Source of the DNA: Pelosinus fermentans JBW45 | Lineage (GTDB): Bacteria; Bacillota; Negativicutes; DSM-13327 | Direction of reading: 5' to 3' | NCBI RefSeq assembly: GCF_000271665.2 | Contig: NZ_CP010978.1 | Span: forward strand, 2,448,501 to 2,512,500 | Length of the DNA: 64,000 bases | Shown: in pieces, positions 50,857 through 59,503 of the stretch | Layout: each line of letters begins with the position of its first letter | Position numbering within the stretch: the stretch's first letter is position 1 | Notes under the pieces: generated by a model | The model's input: the letters and a program-made list of their open reading frames with translations, nothing else | Told to the model about the DNA's origin: nothing | Database searches by the model: none | Program-made: the position numbers and the translations under genes

Positions 50857-51238
50857 CTACCTCCAGGATCTAATAAACCAGCGTAATGCTGCACGGATTG
50901 GAATCTTCAATACAGGGTACTTTTCAATTACGATAACTATATATGGCGATATACTATAGTATAATGAAGTAATCATTCGACCAAGGCTGGAAGGTATTAG
51001 ATGCATATCCCTAAATTGACGCAGGATATTCGTTTCTATAGCATCGATACCAAAGACTGCTGTTGCAATAAAGCAGCGTTTATCTTTACCAGAAAGCTGG
51101 CGATTAAATTGTTCGTGCTCTCGGTTACCTCGTTTGATGAATTTTGCAGTAAGTGATGTATCTTTGATGGTGGTCAAGGTAGACTTGACGTTCGCATTTC
51201 CCCATCTTGGCGAGTTCTGTAGCACTGGCTTGGCGCAT
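50857..51238 (-). pseudogene. CFI-box protein, frameshifted (left arm)
   Basis: MRQASATELAKMGKCERQVY, then a frame change near 51143, then NREHEQFNRQLSGKDKRCFI, ATAVFGIDAIETNILRQFRD and SLGRMITSLYYSISPYI. CFIATAVFG with N-LRxFRDxxL is the CFI-box seen at the C-terminus of many Firmicute and Negativicute proteins. GGAGG RBS. Retains the CERQVYLDHH region missing from the right-arm copy. Stop adjacent to the nuclease start (2 bases apart), so the two form an operon. Confidence 0.7.
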
Positions 51239-51570
51239 TTGGGACCTCCGAGAAAATAGTATGCTCCTATTATATAGCATTATGGAGAGTTATGTAAAAA
51301 GAAGATCCTATATATTTTTCTTTTACGCTTATTTTACTATATATAAATGTAACAACATTGTTACAATCTTCTCACCTTTTAGCTCCTTCCTAACTAAATG
51401 CTAATAAGGTGGTTTTCAACGACGTGTGATATTAATATTACGATATAGGTAATTTAGGCTCATAATCTTGTAGCGTTGATTTTTTTGTAAAAGTAGTTAA
51501 TTTAAAAGAGAAATCTAATAAATAATCACGATATATCAATATACTATAAAATAATAGGAGGACTTCTTTT

Positions 51571-51999
51571 ATGAAAAAGACCATTTTGATTACATTTCTA
51601 TTCTTACTAAGTATGGTTGGGGTTAGCTTCGCGGAGTCTGCAGGAACATCAGAACAAGGGAAACGTATTACGGGTATTGTTATTGATGCACGCGGAATGG
51701 GCTTAGAAACTGTGATGAGTCCTACAATTTATGATAAAAATGGACAAATAGTGAATAGTATAATTCCCGATGACTTAGGTTGGATTAGTAAAAATGGTAC
51801 AGTTGATTATTATGATTCTATCAAAGAAGTGTTAGATGGTAAAAGCCGAGTCGGAGAGAACTACATTTTGATAAAGGCAATTGAAGTCAGAGACTTTAAA
51901 GCTAATCCAGTTATTTCCATTGACGATGCTAAAAAACTAAAAAGTCTGTCAGAATTTAGCGACATCTTGAAAAAATCGAATATTGTATTCATAAAATAG
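51571..51999 (+). CDS. secreted protein of the FlgP/LPP20-like type (tentative)
   Basis: 142 residues, RBS AGGAGG 9 bases upstream. A signal peptide (LITFLFLLSMVGVSFAES) is followed by KRITGIVIDARGMGLETVMS, PTIYDKNGQIVNSIIPDDL and ENYILIKAIEVRDFKANPVI. The GxVIDARGxGLxxxMSPxIxDxxGxxVY pattern occurs in periplasmic proteins such as LPP20/FlgT-like ones. It lies only in the left arm, within 51.2-52.4 kb, so it was inserted in or lost from the other arm. The function is unknown. Confidence 0.6.
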   Translation: MKKTILITFLFLLSMVGVSFAESAGTSEQGKRITGIVIDARGMGLETVMSPTIYDKNGQIVNSIIPDDLGWISKNGTVDYYDSIKEVLDGKSRVGENYILIKAIEVRDFKANPVISIDDAKKLKSLSEFSDILKKSNIVFIK

Positions 52000-52169
52000 A
52001 AATTTCATAAGGTAATTAATATAAAAAAGACAGGATCCTGCTGTGGTTTGATATGCTCCCTTTAATACTTAGATAGAAAATTGATTGGTTTGAATTAAGC
52101 TATATGTGTGTGTTTACTATAGTTTGAATTTATATTGCATTGAGGACTGAAAAAAATCAAAAAATATAT

Positions 52170-52225
52170 ACCGTAAAGCAACTCCCTAACCAACTAATTC
52201 TAGAGAGTTTCTTTACGGTACCTTT
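52170..52225. terminator. long imperfect hairpin
   Basis: ACCGTAAAGCAACTCCCTA and TAGAGAGTTTCTTTACGGT pair with few mismatches. Followed by ACCTTTTC. Probably ends the 51571 transcript. 52226-52470 holds no supported gene. Confidence 0.55.
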
Positions 52226-52474
52226 TCTATTTCTATAAAATTTCACTATTACTATATTTCTAATTATAGACCGGCTTCAGACGTCACATCTAGTATTTTA
52301 TCAGCTTTTTGCCTTAAAACCAATGAAAATTCACCAACACCCATGTTATCACTAAACCTTTCATTTATTTTGGAAACTTATACTTGCCCGTAAACAGTGA
52401 CGCTAATAAGCTTTTATGTTATAATAACTATTATTATGTAAACTAAATTATTATAAATAGAAAGGGTGATATTA

Positions 52475-53127
52475 TGCGCCAGTATGGAAAGGTATGCTGT
52501 CTTTTGGTCTTGTAAATGTACCCGTATCGCTCATTAAGGCTACCCGATCCAAGACAATTTCCTTTAATCAGTTAAGAAAGTCTGACTTTAGCAGAATACA
52601 ATACAAAAAGGTTGCTGGTGATGGTGCAGAAGTACCAGCATCTGAAATCGTTAAGGGTTATAAATTGTCTGAGGATAGATATGTCGTTATAAGCGATGCT
52701 GATTTGAGCTATCAGCCCAAAGGCAAGCCGAATTATAGAGATCAGCGACTTTGTAAAGCTTGATGAAATCGACAACCGTTATTATGATAGCTCTTACTAC
52801 CTTGTACCAGATCAAGGGGCTAGCAAAGCTTATGCTCTACTCCTGCAGGGCATGGCTGAGTCTAACGTAGTCGGAATTGCTAAGTTTGTTTTGAGAAATA
52901 AAGAGTATCTTGCAGCAATACGTCCTACGGATAATGTTATTACTTTATCTACGATGTTGTTTGCCGACGAGATAGTGCCTGTGAAGGAACTAGAAAACGA
53001 TTTGCCAACCAATGTAGAACTATCCGATAAAGAGCTTGGAATGGCTAAAACGCTTATTGATACTCTAATAACTAAATTTGAACCAGAAAAATATGAAAAT
53101 GAGTATCACAAACAAGTATTGGTATGA
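52475..53127 (+). pseudogene. ku: Ku DNA end-binding protein, frameshifted (left arm)
   Basis: About 90% identical to the right-arm gene. It starts MR, then loses a base (LSFGLVNVPVSLIKATRSKT in the next frame), has a second shift at about 52705 (ISDADLSYQPKG versus ISDSDLEAISPKA) and resumes at about 52760 with SDFVKLDEIDNRYYDSSYYL and GMAESNVVGIAKFVLRNKEY. Same promoter region as the right arm. Dead. Confidence 0.85.
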
Positions 53128-53288
53128 TCGATACTAAGGCAGGAAACGATCAAGTTGTTGCAACACCTGTCGACACATCACCATATTTTGCAGACCTTAT
53201 GTCAGCACTGGAAGCTAGTATGTCTGCTATAAAGAAGAACGAATTTAAGAAGAAAGCACCTAGAAAACCAAAGTCAAAAACAGCATAA
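53124..53288 (+). CDS. Ku C-terminal basic tail as a separate overlapping frame (left arm)
   Basis: 54 residues: MIDTKAGNDQVVATPVDTSP, YFADLMSALEASMSAIKKNE, then a Lys/Pro/Arg tail KKKAPRKPKSKTA. Its ATG overlaps the upstream stop as ATGA, the arrangement of coupled translation. In typical Ku proteins this sequence is the C-terminal extension of the same chain. The same split occurs in the right arm. Confidence 0.5.
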   Translation: MIDTKAGNDQVVATPVDTSPYFADLMSALEASMSAIKKNEFKKKAPRKPKSKTA

Positions 53289-53326
53289 AAAGGACAGCTC
53301 AGCATTTAAGCCTAGCTGTCCTTTTC
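53288..53326. terminator. bidirectional terminator between Ku and polymerase genes
   Basis: AAAAGGACAGCT and AGCTGTCCTTTT; A/T-rich runs on both sides serve both strands. Confidence 0.75.
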
Positions 53327-53337
53327 CTTTATCTAAA

Positions 53338-54580
53338 ATATGATATTGGATGAATAGTGTGGTCTTCGGTTTAGATTAAAGCCAGTAAGCTTCCTATCAA
53401 GTAACATGGCACAACGTTGAACACTATAATGCCCGAAACGTTTATGTAGATTATCTACCGTACCTGCCAATATTTCTGCATCCAAGTTGCTATTATCAAA
53501 CAAATCGAGCTGCACATGCCGATCTGCAGTCACTAGATCAGATCCACGCACACCAAGACTTTGGAGTCTCCCATCGGTAATTTGCTTTAAATAATTCCAT
53601 CGCCTTATTAGCAATATTATTAGATAAAAATGTCGGGTTCGACAACTTGCCTTGTCTCTCAAAGGATATAAGGTCATTACCTCTTACGCTGATAGATACA
53701 GTTTTACATTTAAAACCATGCTTACGTGGACGTGCTGCTACACTCTCTGCCAACACATAAATGATTAGTTTGACGTCTTGATTATTGACTAGATCTCTTG
53801 GAGTTGTAGTACTATTGCCAACAGATTTAATTATGCTGCTCTCACCAGTCTGCCGCACCGGTGCCGAATCAAGCCCATTTGCAAAACTATGCAGGGTTTC
53901 TCCCCATATGCCTAGTAGCAAGCGTAGGCTTTTAATATCACGATTAGCAAGATCACCAATGGTATAGATGGCACGATTCTGAAGCTTACGTCTAGTAGAG
54001 CGACCAACATATAATAATTCACCAACTGGCAAAGGCCATACGCATTCACGAAAATCATTTTCCGTTATAATCGTTGTGGCATTTGGCTTTTGCATATCAC
54101 TACCAAGCTTTGCAAAGATTTTATTCCATGATACGCCAACTGATCCAGTGAGCCCTAATTCATCTTGTAAGCGTTGCCTGATTTGATTCGCAATATCTTG
54201 ACCAGTGCCAAATATTTGTTCTGTACCAGTAACGTCGATCCAAACTTCATCAATTCCATAAGGCTCAATTTTATCACTATAATCCGCATATATTTCTCGC
54301 GCTAATCGTGAAAACCGTAAATACTTTTGAAAATCAGCTCGTACCAACACTAAGCCAGGGCACTTTTGTTTGCCTCCCAGATTGCATCTCCGGTTTTAAC
54401 TCCTAGAGCTTTTGCAATATAATTTTTGGCAAGTATGATACCATGACGCGCTTCGGCATCACCGCACACAATGACTGGTTTATTGCGGATCTCTGGATTA
54501 TATAAGCACTCCATACTTGCGTAATAGTTATTCAGATCGACGTGCAAGATCGTGCGACGCATGATAATTTCACCACCCAC
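53338..54580 (-). pseudogene. Y-family (error-prone) DNA polymerase, two frameshifts
   Basis: Pieces: RRTILHVDLNNYYASMECLY (first catalytic Asp) and KPVIVCGDAEARHGIILAKN (54350-54580); after a one-base loss near 54360, YGIDEVWIDVTGTEQIFGTG (acidic pair as ID-E), GSVGVSWNKIFAKLGSDMQK and the little-finger region with HGFKCKTVSISVRGNDL; after a second shift near 53580, LQSLGVRGSDLVTADRHVQL DLF-end. UmuC/DinB type for translesion synthesis. Both breaks are single-base, so decay is recent. GGTGGTG RBS. CAAACATGTTCT upstream is close to, but shorter than, a LexA box. Confidence 0.85.
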
Positions 54581-54720
54581 AATTAGAACATGTTTGGTTA
54601 GATTGTAGAGTTTTCACAGGAGTAAAACAAGTTGTAAATACTGCCAAAAAAGCCGCCCACCGAAAAGTAGGCAGCTTATATGTAAAGCTCGCCAATTACA
54701 CTGGCGGGCTAACCTAAAAG

Positions 54721-54855
54721 TTATCTATGACAATCATCTTCTTTAGCCAATTCACGAACTATTCGAAGGATCTCGCGTACTATTCTTTCTATCTCTTCGA
54801 CTTCACGTTCTAATCTCTCTAATCTATTTTCGTCATGGCAATCTCCGTGTGACAT
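54721..54855 (-). CDS. 44-residue GDCH coiled-coil protein (left arm)
   Basis: MSHGDCHDENRLERLEREVE, EIERIVREILRIVRELAKED, DCHR. Starts with GDCH and ends with DDCH around a charged helix. AGGGAGGTG RBS. The helix could dimerise and the two Cys-His pairs bind metal. Homologue of the duplicated gene at 56659. No family is recognised. Confidence 0.6.
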   Translation of the reverse strand: MSHGDCHDENRLERLEREVEEIERIVREILRIVRELAKEDDCHR

Positions 54856-54958
54856 AAATTAACACCTCCCTATGCTAACATAATATGTTTCTGAGGTGTT
54901 AAAAGTGATAAAACACAAAAAAACCGCTTCACCCGAAGTGATATGCTCCCCTTGCAAT

Positions 54959-56556
54959 CAATGTCATTAAGTTAAGCAAAATAGAACGCTTACATCGATA
55001 AAAGTAGATGTAAACGTTCTATTTTTATATTTGCTAGTCATATAAAAAAACACTTGACAAATAGTCGAAAATTTGCAGCTCTGCCCTTGAAATATAAAGA
55101 TTCGAGGGAGGACGCATATGAAACCAACCGAAGTAAAAGAAATACTTTCACACATAATAAGTACTATATCAGATGATCCATCTGATTTTTTGCAAAATCC
55201 ATCAAAGGACTTTACAAGGAATCGAAAACTATCATTTGAAACAATCATTAAAATGATGATTGGCATGGGTGGAAATAGTTTATGTAAAGAAATATATGAT
55301 TGGTTCAATTATGCAGAAGATACCGCATCTGTTTCTGCCTTTGTTCAGCAAAGGCAGAAAATTTCATCTAAAGCTATGGAATATATTTTTAGAGAAATGG
55401 TTAAACAATGTGACGAGCAGATTTTATTTAAAGGATATCGTCTTCTTGCTGTAGATGGATCTGATATAAGATTACCTAAAAATAAAAATGACGATAATTC
55501 TCATATCAAAAATGACGATAATACTAAAGGATATAATCTTCTTCATCTTGATGCTATGTATGATTTGATGCAACATAATTATGTTGATGCTTCAATACAA
55601 AGTAAAAAAGGTATGAATGAACATAAGGCTCTGGTATCAATGATTGAAAAATCTGAAGCAACTGGAAGTGTTATTGTTATAGCTGATAGAGGATACGAAT
55701 CTTTTAATAATATTGCTCATTTTCAAGAAAAGAATTGGAATTATATTATACGTTCAAAAGAATCCTACGGTATTAAATATGAAACTCCTGATAGTGATGA
55801 ATTCGATAAAGAAACCACCATCACCCTTACTCGGAGAAAAACGAAAGATACAATAGCATTGATTAAAGAAAATCCTGATAGATATCGTTGGATTCAACCT
55901 CATACAACGTTTGATTACTTACTGCCTAGAGAAAACAAGATGTATGATTTGAAATTTAGAATTGTTCGATTTAAAATTTCAAATACCACTTATGAAACGT
56001 TATTCACAAATTTACCTGCGAATGAATTTCCTGCTGAAGTTTTGAAAGAATTATATAAAATGCGATGGGGTATCGAAACTTCATTCAAAGAATTAAAATA
56101 TGATGTTGGATTAGCCAGCATTCATAGTAAAAAGCAAGATTTTGTACTTCAAGAAATTTTTTCAAAGTTAATTATGTACAATTTTGCAGCTTTAATATCT
56201 TATCAAGTAGAACATCCAAAAGATAAAAGAATCAATTTCGCTAAAGCGATACATTTTTGTTATCAGTATTTCAAGAGCAAAATTTCTGAAAGATGTCTTT
56301 TGAAAATTGTGCAAAAATTTATGTCTCAAATACGTCCTGGCAGAGTATTTGAAAGATATCAAAATATTAAAAAGGCTGTCGGGTTTGCATATAGAATTTC
56401 TTAAAACAACTCTTCATATCTACATGTTGTACAGATGGCTTATAACGTCATCTGCTTTTGGTATGTTTAAATCATAAAAATGGTGAACACTTATCATAGC
56501 GTTCACCATTTTTTGATACATTAACCTGCTCTTAACTACTTAACTTAATGACATTG
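54959..56556 (+). mobile_element. IS4-family insertion sequence, copy 2 (centre of the inverted duplication)
   Basis: 1598 bp, the same length as copy 1, with the same CAATGTCATTAAGTTAAG ends. Outside these, GATATGCTCCCCTTGCAAT stands on the left (54940-54958) and its exact complement on the right (56557-56575), giving a 37-bp terminal inverted repeat. No direct target duplication is visible; the flanks are inverted. Confidence 0.9.
55118..56404 (+). CDS. IS4-family transposase, copy 2
   Basis: 428 residues, identical to the 41919 protein, motifs as there. Its identity to copy 1, next to arms that have diverged by about 10%, shows that the IS moved well after the island was duplicated. Confidence 0.93.
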   Translation: MKPTEVKEILSHIISTISDDPSDFLQNPSKDFTRNRKLSFETIIKMMIGMGGNSLCKEIYDWFNYAEDTASVSAFVQQRQKISSKAMEYIFREMVKQCDEQILFKGYRLLAVDGSDIRLPKNKNDDNSHIKNDDNTKGYNLLHLDAMYDLMQHNYVDASIQSKKGMNEHKALVSMIEKSEATGSVIVIADRGYESFNNIAHFQEKNWNYIIRSKESYGIKYETPDSDEFDKETTITLTRRKTKDTIALIKENPDRYRWIQPHTTFDYLLPRENKMYDLKFRIVRFKISNTTYETLFTNLPANEFPAEVLKELYKMRWGIETSFKELKYDVGLASIHSKKQDFVLQEIFSKLIMYNFAALISYQVEHPKDKRINFAKAIHFCYQYFKSKISERCLLKIVQKFMSQIRPGRVFERYQNIKKAVGFAYRIS

Positions 56557-56658
56557 ATTGCAAGGGGAGCATATCATCATGAGTTAGGCGGCTTTTTTGT
56601 GTTTTATCACTTTTAACACCTCAGAAACATATTATGTTAGCATAAGGAGGTGTTATTT

Positions 56659-56907
56659 ATGTCACAAGGAGATTGCCATGACGAAAATAGATTAGAACTT
56701 GAAGTCGAAGAGATAGAAAGAATAGAACGCGAGCTCCTTCAAATAATTCATGAATCGGCTAAAGAAGATGATTGTCATTTTATGTCACAAGGAGATTGCC
56801 ATAACGAAAATAGATTAGAACTTAAAGTCGAAGAGATAGAAAGAATAGAACGCGAGCTCCTTCAAATAATTCATGAATTGGCTAAAGAAGATGATTGTCA
56901 TAGATAA
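56659..56907 (+). CDS. 82-residue GDCH protein, tandemly duplicated (right arm)
   Basis: Two in-frame units of about 41 residues: MSQGDCHDENRLELEVEEIE, RIERELLQIIHESAKEDDCH, then F-MSQGDCHNENRLELKVEE and the same helix to DDCHR. The duplication doubles the coiled coil and its four Cys-His pairs. RBS AAGGAGGTG 8 bases upstream. Single-unit relative at 54721. Confidence 0.65.
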   Translation: MSQGDCHDENRLELEVEEIERIERELLQIIHESAKEDDCHFMSQGDCHNENRLELKVEEIERIERELLQIIHELAKEDDCHR

Positions 56908-57003
56908 CTTTTAGGTTAGTCCGCCAGTGTAATTGGCGGACTTTACATGTAGGCTGTTTACCTTCCGGATGGACAGCTTTCTTTAAATGTCAACATTTAC
57001 AAC

Positions 57004-57051
57004 TTGATTTTTACCTACCAAAACCCTATAATTTAACCAAACATACGTTCT
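57004..57051 (+). promoter_or_regulatory. sigma-A promoter with LexA-like (SOS) box
   Basis: TTGATT (57004-57009), 17-base spacer, TATAAT (57027-57032), CAAACATACGTTCT (57038-57051). Promoter core and spacer (ACCTACCAAAACCC) are the same as at 17853-17881. Confidence 0.62.
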
Positions 57052-57060
57052 GTTCAGGGG

Positions 57061-57309
57061 GTGTTGAAAATGAGTGATTACAAGGTCTTTGTAGAAGTCA
57101 CGGCAAAGCATGATACATATGGTAATATTAGGCCATTATCAATCAAGTGGGAAGATGGGCGAGTATTTGAAGTGGATAAAATTTTTGATGTACGCCTAGC
57201 TGCATCCCTCAAGGCGGGCGGTACAGGGATAAGATATACTTGTAAGATCATGGGCAAGCAAGTATATTTATTTGACGATGAGGGCAAATGGTTCATGGAA
57301 CGGAAATAA
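57061..57309 (+). CDS. 80-residue conserved protein under a LexA-like box (right arm)
   Basis: MLKMSDYKVFVEVTAKHDTY (start at 57061 or, better by GGGGGTG spacing and by comparison with 17916, at 57070), RPLSIKWEDGRVFEVDKIFD, IMGKQVYLFDDEGKWFMERK. It occupies the place that the polymerase has in the left arm. Convergent with Ku; shares a terminator with it. The function is unknown; a DNA-damage response role is inferred. Confidence 0.75.
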   Translation: MLKMSDYKVFVEVTAKHDTYGNIRPLSIKWEDGRVFEVDKIFDVRLAASLKAGGTGIRYTCKIMGKQVYLFDDEGKWFMERK

Positions 57310-57342
57310 AGAAACTCCCTATGACTTTAGGGAGTTTCTTTA
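57308..57342. terminator. bidirectional terminator
   Basis: AAAGAAACTCCCTA and TAGGGAGTTTCTTT. It overlaps the end of the Ku tail frame. Confidence 0.8.
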
Positions 57343-57504
57343 TGCTGACTTTGATTTTGGTTTTCTAGGAGATTTCTTCTTGGCTTCAGTTTTCTTTATG
57401 GCTGCCATGCTTGCCTCTAGTGCTGACATTAGGTCTGCAAAATATGGTGATGTGTCGACAGGTGTTGCAACAGTCATTTCGTTTTCTGCCTTAGTATTGA
57501 TCAT
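57340..57504 (-). CDS. Ku C-terminal basic tail as a separate overlapping frame (right arm)
   Basis: 54 residues: MINTKAENEMTVATPVDTSP, YFADLMSALEASMAAIKKTE, AKKKSPRKPKSKSA. Its ATG overlaps the Ku stop (ATGA). Open reading, basic end and length are kept in both arms although the DNA has diverged. Confidence 0.55.
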   Translation of the reverse strand: MINTKAENEMTVATPVDTSPYFADLMSALEASMAAIKKTEAKKKSPRKPKSKSA

Positions 57505-58157
57505 TGCATAACTTGCTTGTGATACTCATTCGTATATTTTTCTGGTTCAAACTTAGTGATCAAAGAATTAATAAGTGTCTTAGCCATATTCATTTCTTTG
57601 TCTGATAGTTCTACGTTGGATGGTAAATCATTTTCGATCTCTTTTGTTTGTACAATTTCATCCGCGAAAAGCATTGTCGATAGAGTAATAACGTTATCCG
57701 TAGGACGTATTGCTGCAAGATATTCTTTATTGCGTAAAACAAATTTAGCAATACCGACAACATTTGCTTCAGTCATACCTTGAAGTAATAACGCATAAGC
57801 TTTGCCTGCTCCTTGGTCGGGCACAAGATAGTAAGAGCTATCATAATAGCGGTTGTCGATTTCATCTAATTTAACAAAATCGCTAATTTCTATGATTCTG
57901 CTTGCTTTAGGGCTGATTGCCTCTAAATCAGAATCTGAGATAATTACATAGCGGTCTTCCGATAGTTTATAGCCTTTTACGATTTCAGATGCTGGCACTT
58001 CTGCACCGTCCGAAGCCACTTTTTTATATTGTATTCTGCTAAAGTCAGACTTTCTTAACTGATTAAAGGAAATTGTCTTGGATCGGGTAGCCTTAGTGAG
58101 CGATACGGGCACGTTTACAAGGCCAAAAGACAGCATACCTTTCCATACTGGGCGCAT
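57501..58157 (-). CDS. ku: Ku DNA end-binding protein, core domain (right arm, intact)
   Basis: 218 residues. Bacterial Ku rings thread onto double-strand break ends and recruit LigD for non-homologous end joining. MRPVWKGMLSFGLVNVPVSL is the classical Ku start, then FNQLRKSDFSRIQYKKV, GYKLSEDRYVIISDSDLEAI, DNRYYDSSYYLVPDQGAGKA and RNKEYLAAIRPTDNVITLST, MFADEIV. It ends at EYHKQVMQ, about 50 residues short of usual Ku; the basic tail follows in an overlapping frame. AAAGGGTGAT RBS. No ligD is in the window. Confidence 0.9.
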   Translation of the reverse strand: MRPVWKGMLSFGLVNVPVSLTKATRSKTISFNQLRKSDFSRIQYKKVASDGAEVPASEIVKGYKLSEDRYVIISDSDLEAISPKASRIIEISDFVKLDEIDNRYYDSSYYLVPDQGAGKAYALLLQGMTEANVVGIAKFVLRNKEYLAAIRPTDNVITLSTMLFADEIVQTKEIENDLPSNVELSDKEMNMAKTLINSLITKFEPEKYTNEYHKQVMQ

Positions 58158-58425
58158 AATATCACCCTTTCTATTTATAATAATTTAGTTTACATAATAA
58201 TAGTTATTATTATAACATAAAAGCTTATTAGCGTCACTGTTTACGGGCATAGTATAAGTTTCCAAAATAATTGAACCGACAGTAATAAAGGGAAACAAGT
58301 GGGAAACTATTACTTACAGAGTATAAAGGTAAGCATATGACAATATAGTTTCTGTCAAATATATATAAGGAATCCAATAAGCAACTATAATCATATGTTT
58401 CATATTACTGTAAATTGGGGTTGGA

Positions 58426-58467
58426 TTGGACTCCGAAGCCAAGTGCAGGTTCATCCTGCCATGCGTA
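58426..58467 (+). tRNA. tRNA-Arg(CCG)-like 3-prime remnant, possible attachment site
   Basis: TTGGA-CTCCGAA-GCCAA forms an anticodon arm with anticodon CCG in a proper CT-CCG-AA loop. GCAGG-TTCAT-CCTGC follows as a T-arm whose loop lacks two bases, then ATGCGTA as acceptor strand. The 5-prime half is absent. Such 3-prime tRNA halves are typical att sites of integrated elements. Not a functional tRNA. Confidence 0.4.
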
Positions 58468-58525
58468 TCAAATTTCATTTTTCTACTACCTTAATGTAGA
58501 TTGTAGGAAATGGTGGCTTTCATAT

Positions 58526-58562
58526 AAAACTCCCTAGGCTTAGTTGCTTAGGGAGTTTTTTG
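58526..58562 (+). terminator. intrinsic terminator
   Basis: AAAACTCCCTA and TAGGGAGTTTT, then TTGC. The gap 58160-58520 otherwise holds only the Ku promoter region and the tRNA-like remnant. Confidence 0.7.
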
Positions 58563-58665
58563 CTATGCCTTTTATAAGTTAAAAGAAAAATATAAAGGAC
58601 CTTCTTTTACATAATTTCCGAAAATCCTATATAATAGGAACATACTATTTTCTCGGAGGTCCCAA

Positions 58666-58974
58666 ATGCGTCAAACCAGTGCTACAGAACTCGCCAAGAT
58701 GGGGAAACAAGAGCACGAACAATTTAATCGCCAGCTTTCTGGTAAAGATAAACGCTGCTTTATTGCAACAGCAGTCTTTGGTATCGATGCGATAGAAACG
58801 AATATCCTGCGTCAATTTAGGGATAATCATCTAATACCTTACACCCTTGGGCGAATGTTTACTTCATTATACTATAGTATATCGCCATATATAGTTATCG
58901 TAATTGATAAGTATCCTGTATTGATGATTCCGATCCGTGCAGCATTACGCTGGTTTATTAGATCCTGGAGGTAG
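58666..58974 (+). CDS. CFI-box protein (right arm, intact)
   Basis: 102 residues: MRQTSATELAKMGKQEHEQF, NRQLSGKDKRCFIATAVFGI, DAIETNILRQFRDNHLIPYT and LGRMFTSLYYSISPYIVIVI with a basic amphipathic end. RBS GGAGG; promoter TTTACA and TATAAT at about 58608-58637. Compared with the left arm it has lost about 30 residues after GK, in frame. Directly followed (2 bases) by the nuclease gene. The CFI-box role is unknown; it often ends membrane-associated Firmicute proteins. Confidence 0.75.
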   Translation: MRQTSATELAKMGKQEHEQFNRQLSGKDKRCFIATAVFGIDAIETNILRQFRDNHLIPYTLGRMFTSLYYSISPYIVIVIDKYPVLMIPIRAALRWFIRSWR

Positions 58975-58976
58975 AC

Positions 58977-59432
58977 ATGTCATTCCTTATATTAGTTGCA
59001 GTTATTATACTTTATTGGTGGTTGCGCTCAAGACGAAAACCCAAGTTATCACCATATATGTTAGAGGAATGTTGAAAATAAATAATCCGATACCTTTGTG
59101 TGGTAAGCCGGATGTAGTATGGAAAACTCGTGACGGTACTTTGATAGTTGGAGATTACAAAAGCCGTGAGAATCAACAAGTATATGAATCTGAGGTTATT
59201 CAGCTATCTGTATATAAGCTATTGGTTGAAAGAACACAAAAAAGGTCTGTTGCTGACTATGGTTTTATTCATTTCAAAATAAAAATATGAAAAAAGTATC
59301 TTTAATGAAGGAAAACGAAATTATTGCTTTGTATTATCGGTATTGGGATGTGAAGCAGGTGAGGTAGTAGCTTGTGCTGCTAATAATAAAAACTATTGTA
59401 AAAATTGTTCGCACAAGCATGAGTGTAGCTAA
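58977..59432 (+). pseudogene. Cas4/RecB-like nuclease, damaged (right arm)
   Basis: MSFLILVAVIILYWWLRSRR, KPKLSPYMLEEC then stop. It resumes with NPIPLCGKPDVVW, GDYKSRENQQVYESEVIQLS and HFKIKI-stop; the end NYCKNCSHKHECS is in another frame. One stop and at least two frameshifts relative to the left-arm gene. Start codon and RBS (CTGGAGG) intact. Confidence 0.8.
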
Positions 59433-59503
59433 AATAAATCCCCTGATAAGTTTGGACTTACCAGGGGATTTGCTTTATACTATAGCGTAAAGGAAAAATA
59501 ATC

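Noticed and set aside
54590-54606. CAAACATGTTCT upstream of the Y-family polymerase as a LexA box
   Set aside because: Half-sites are two bases too close compared with CGAACATATGTTCG, so it was not annotated despite the suggestive gene.
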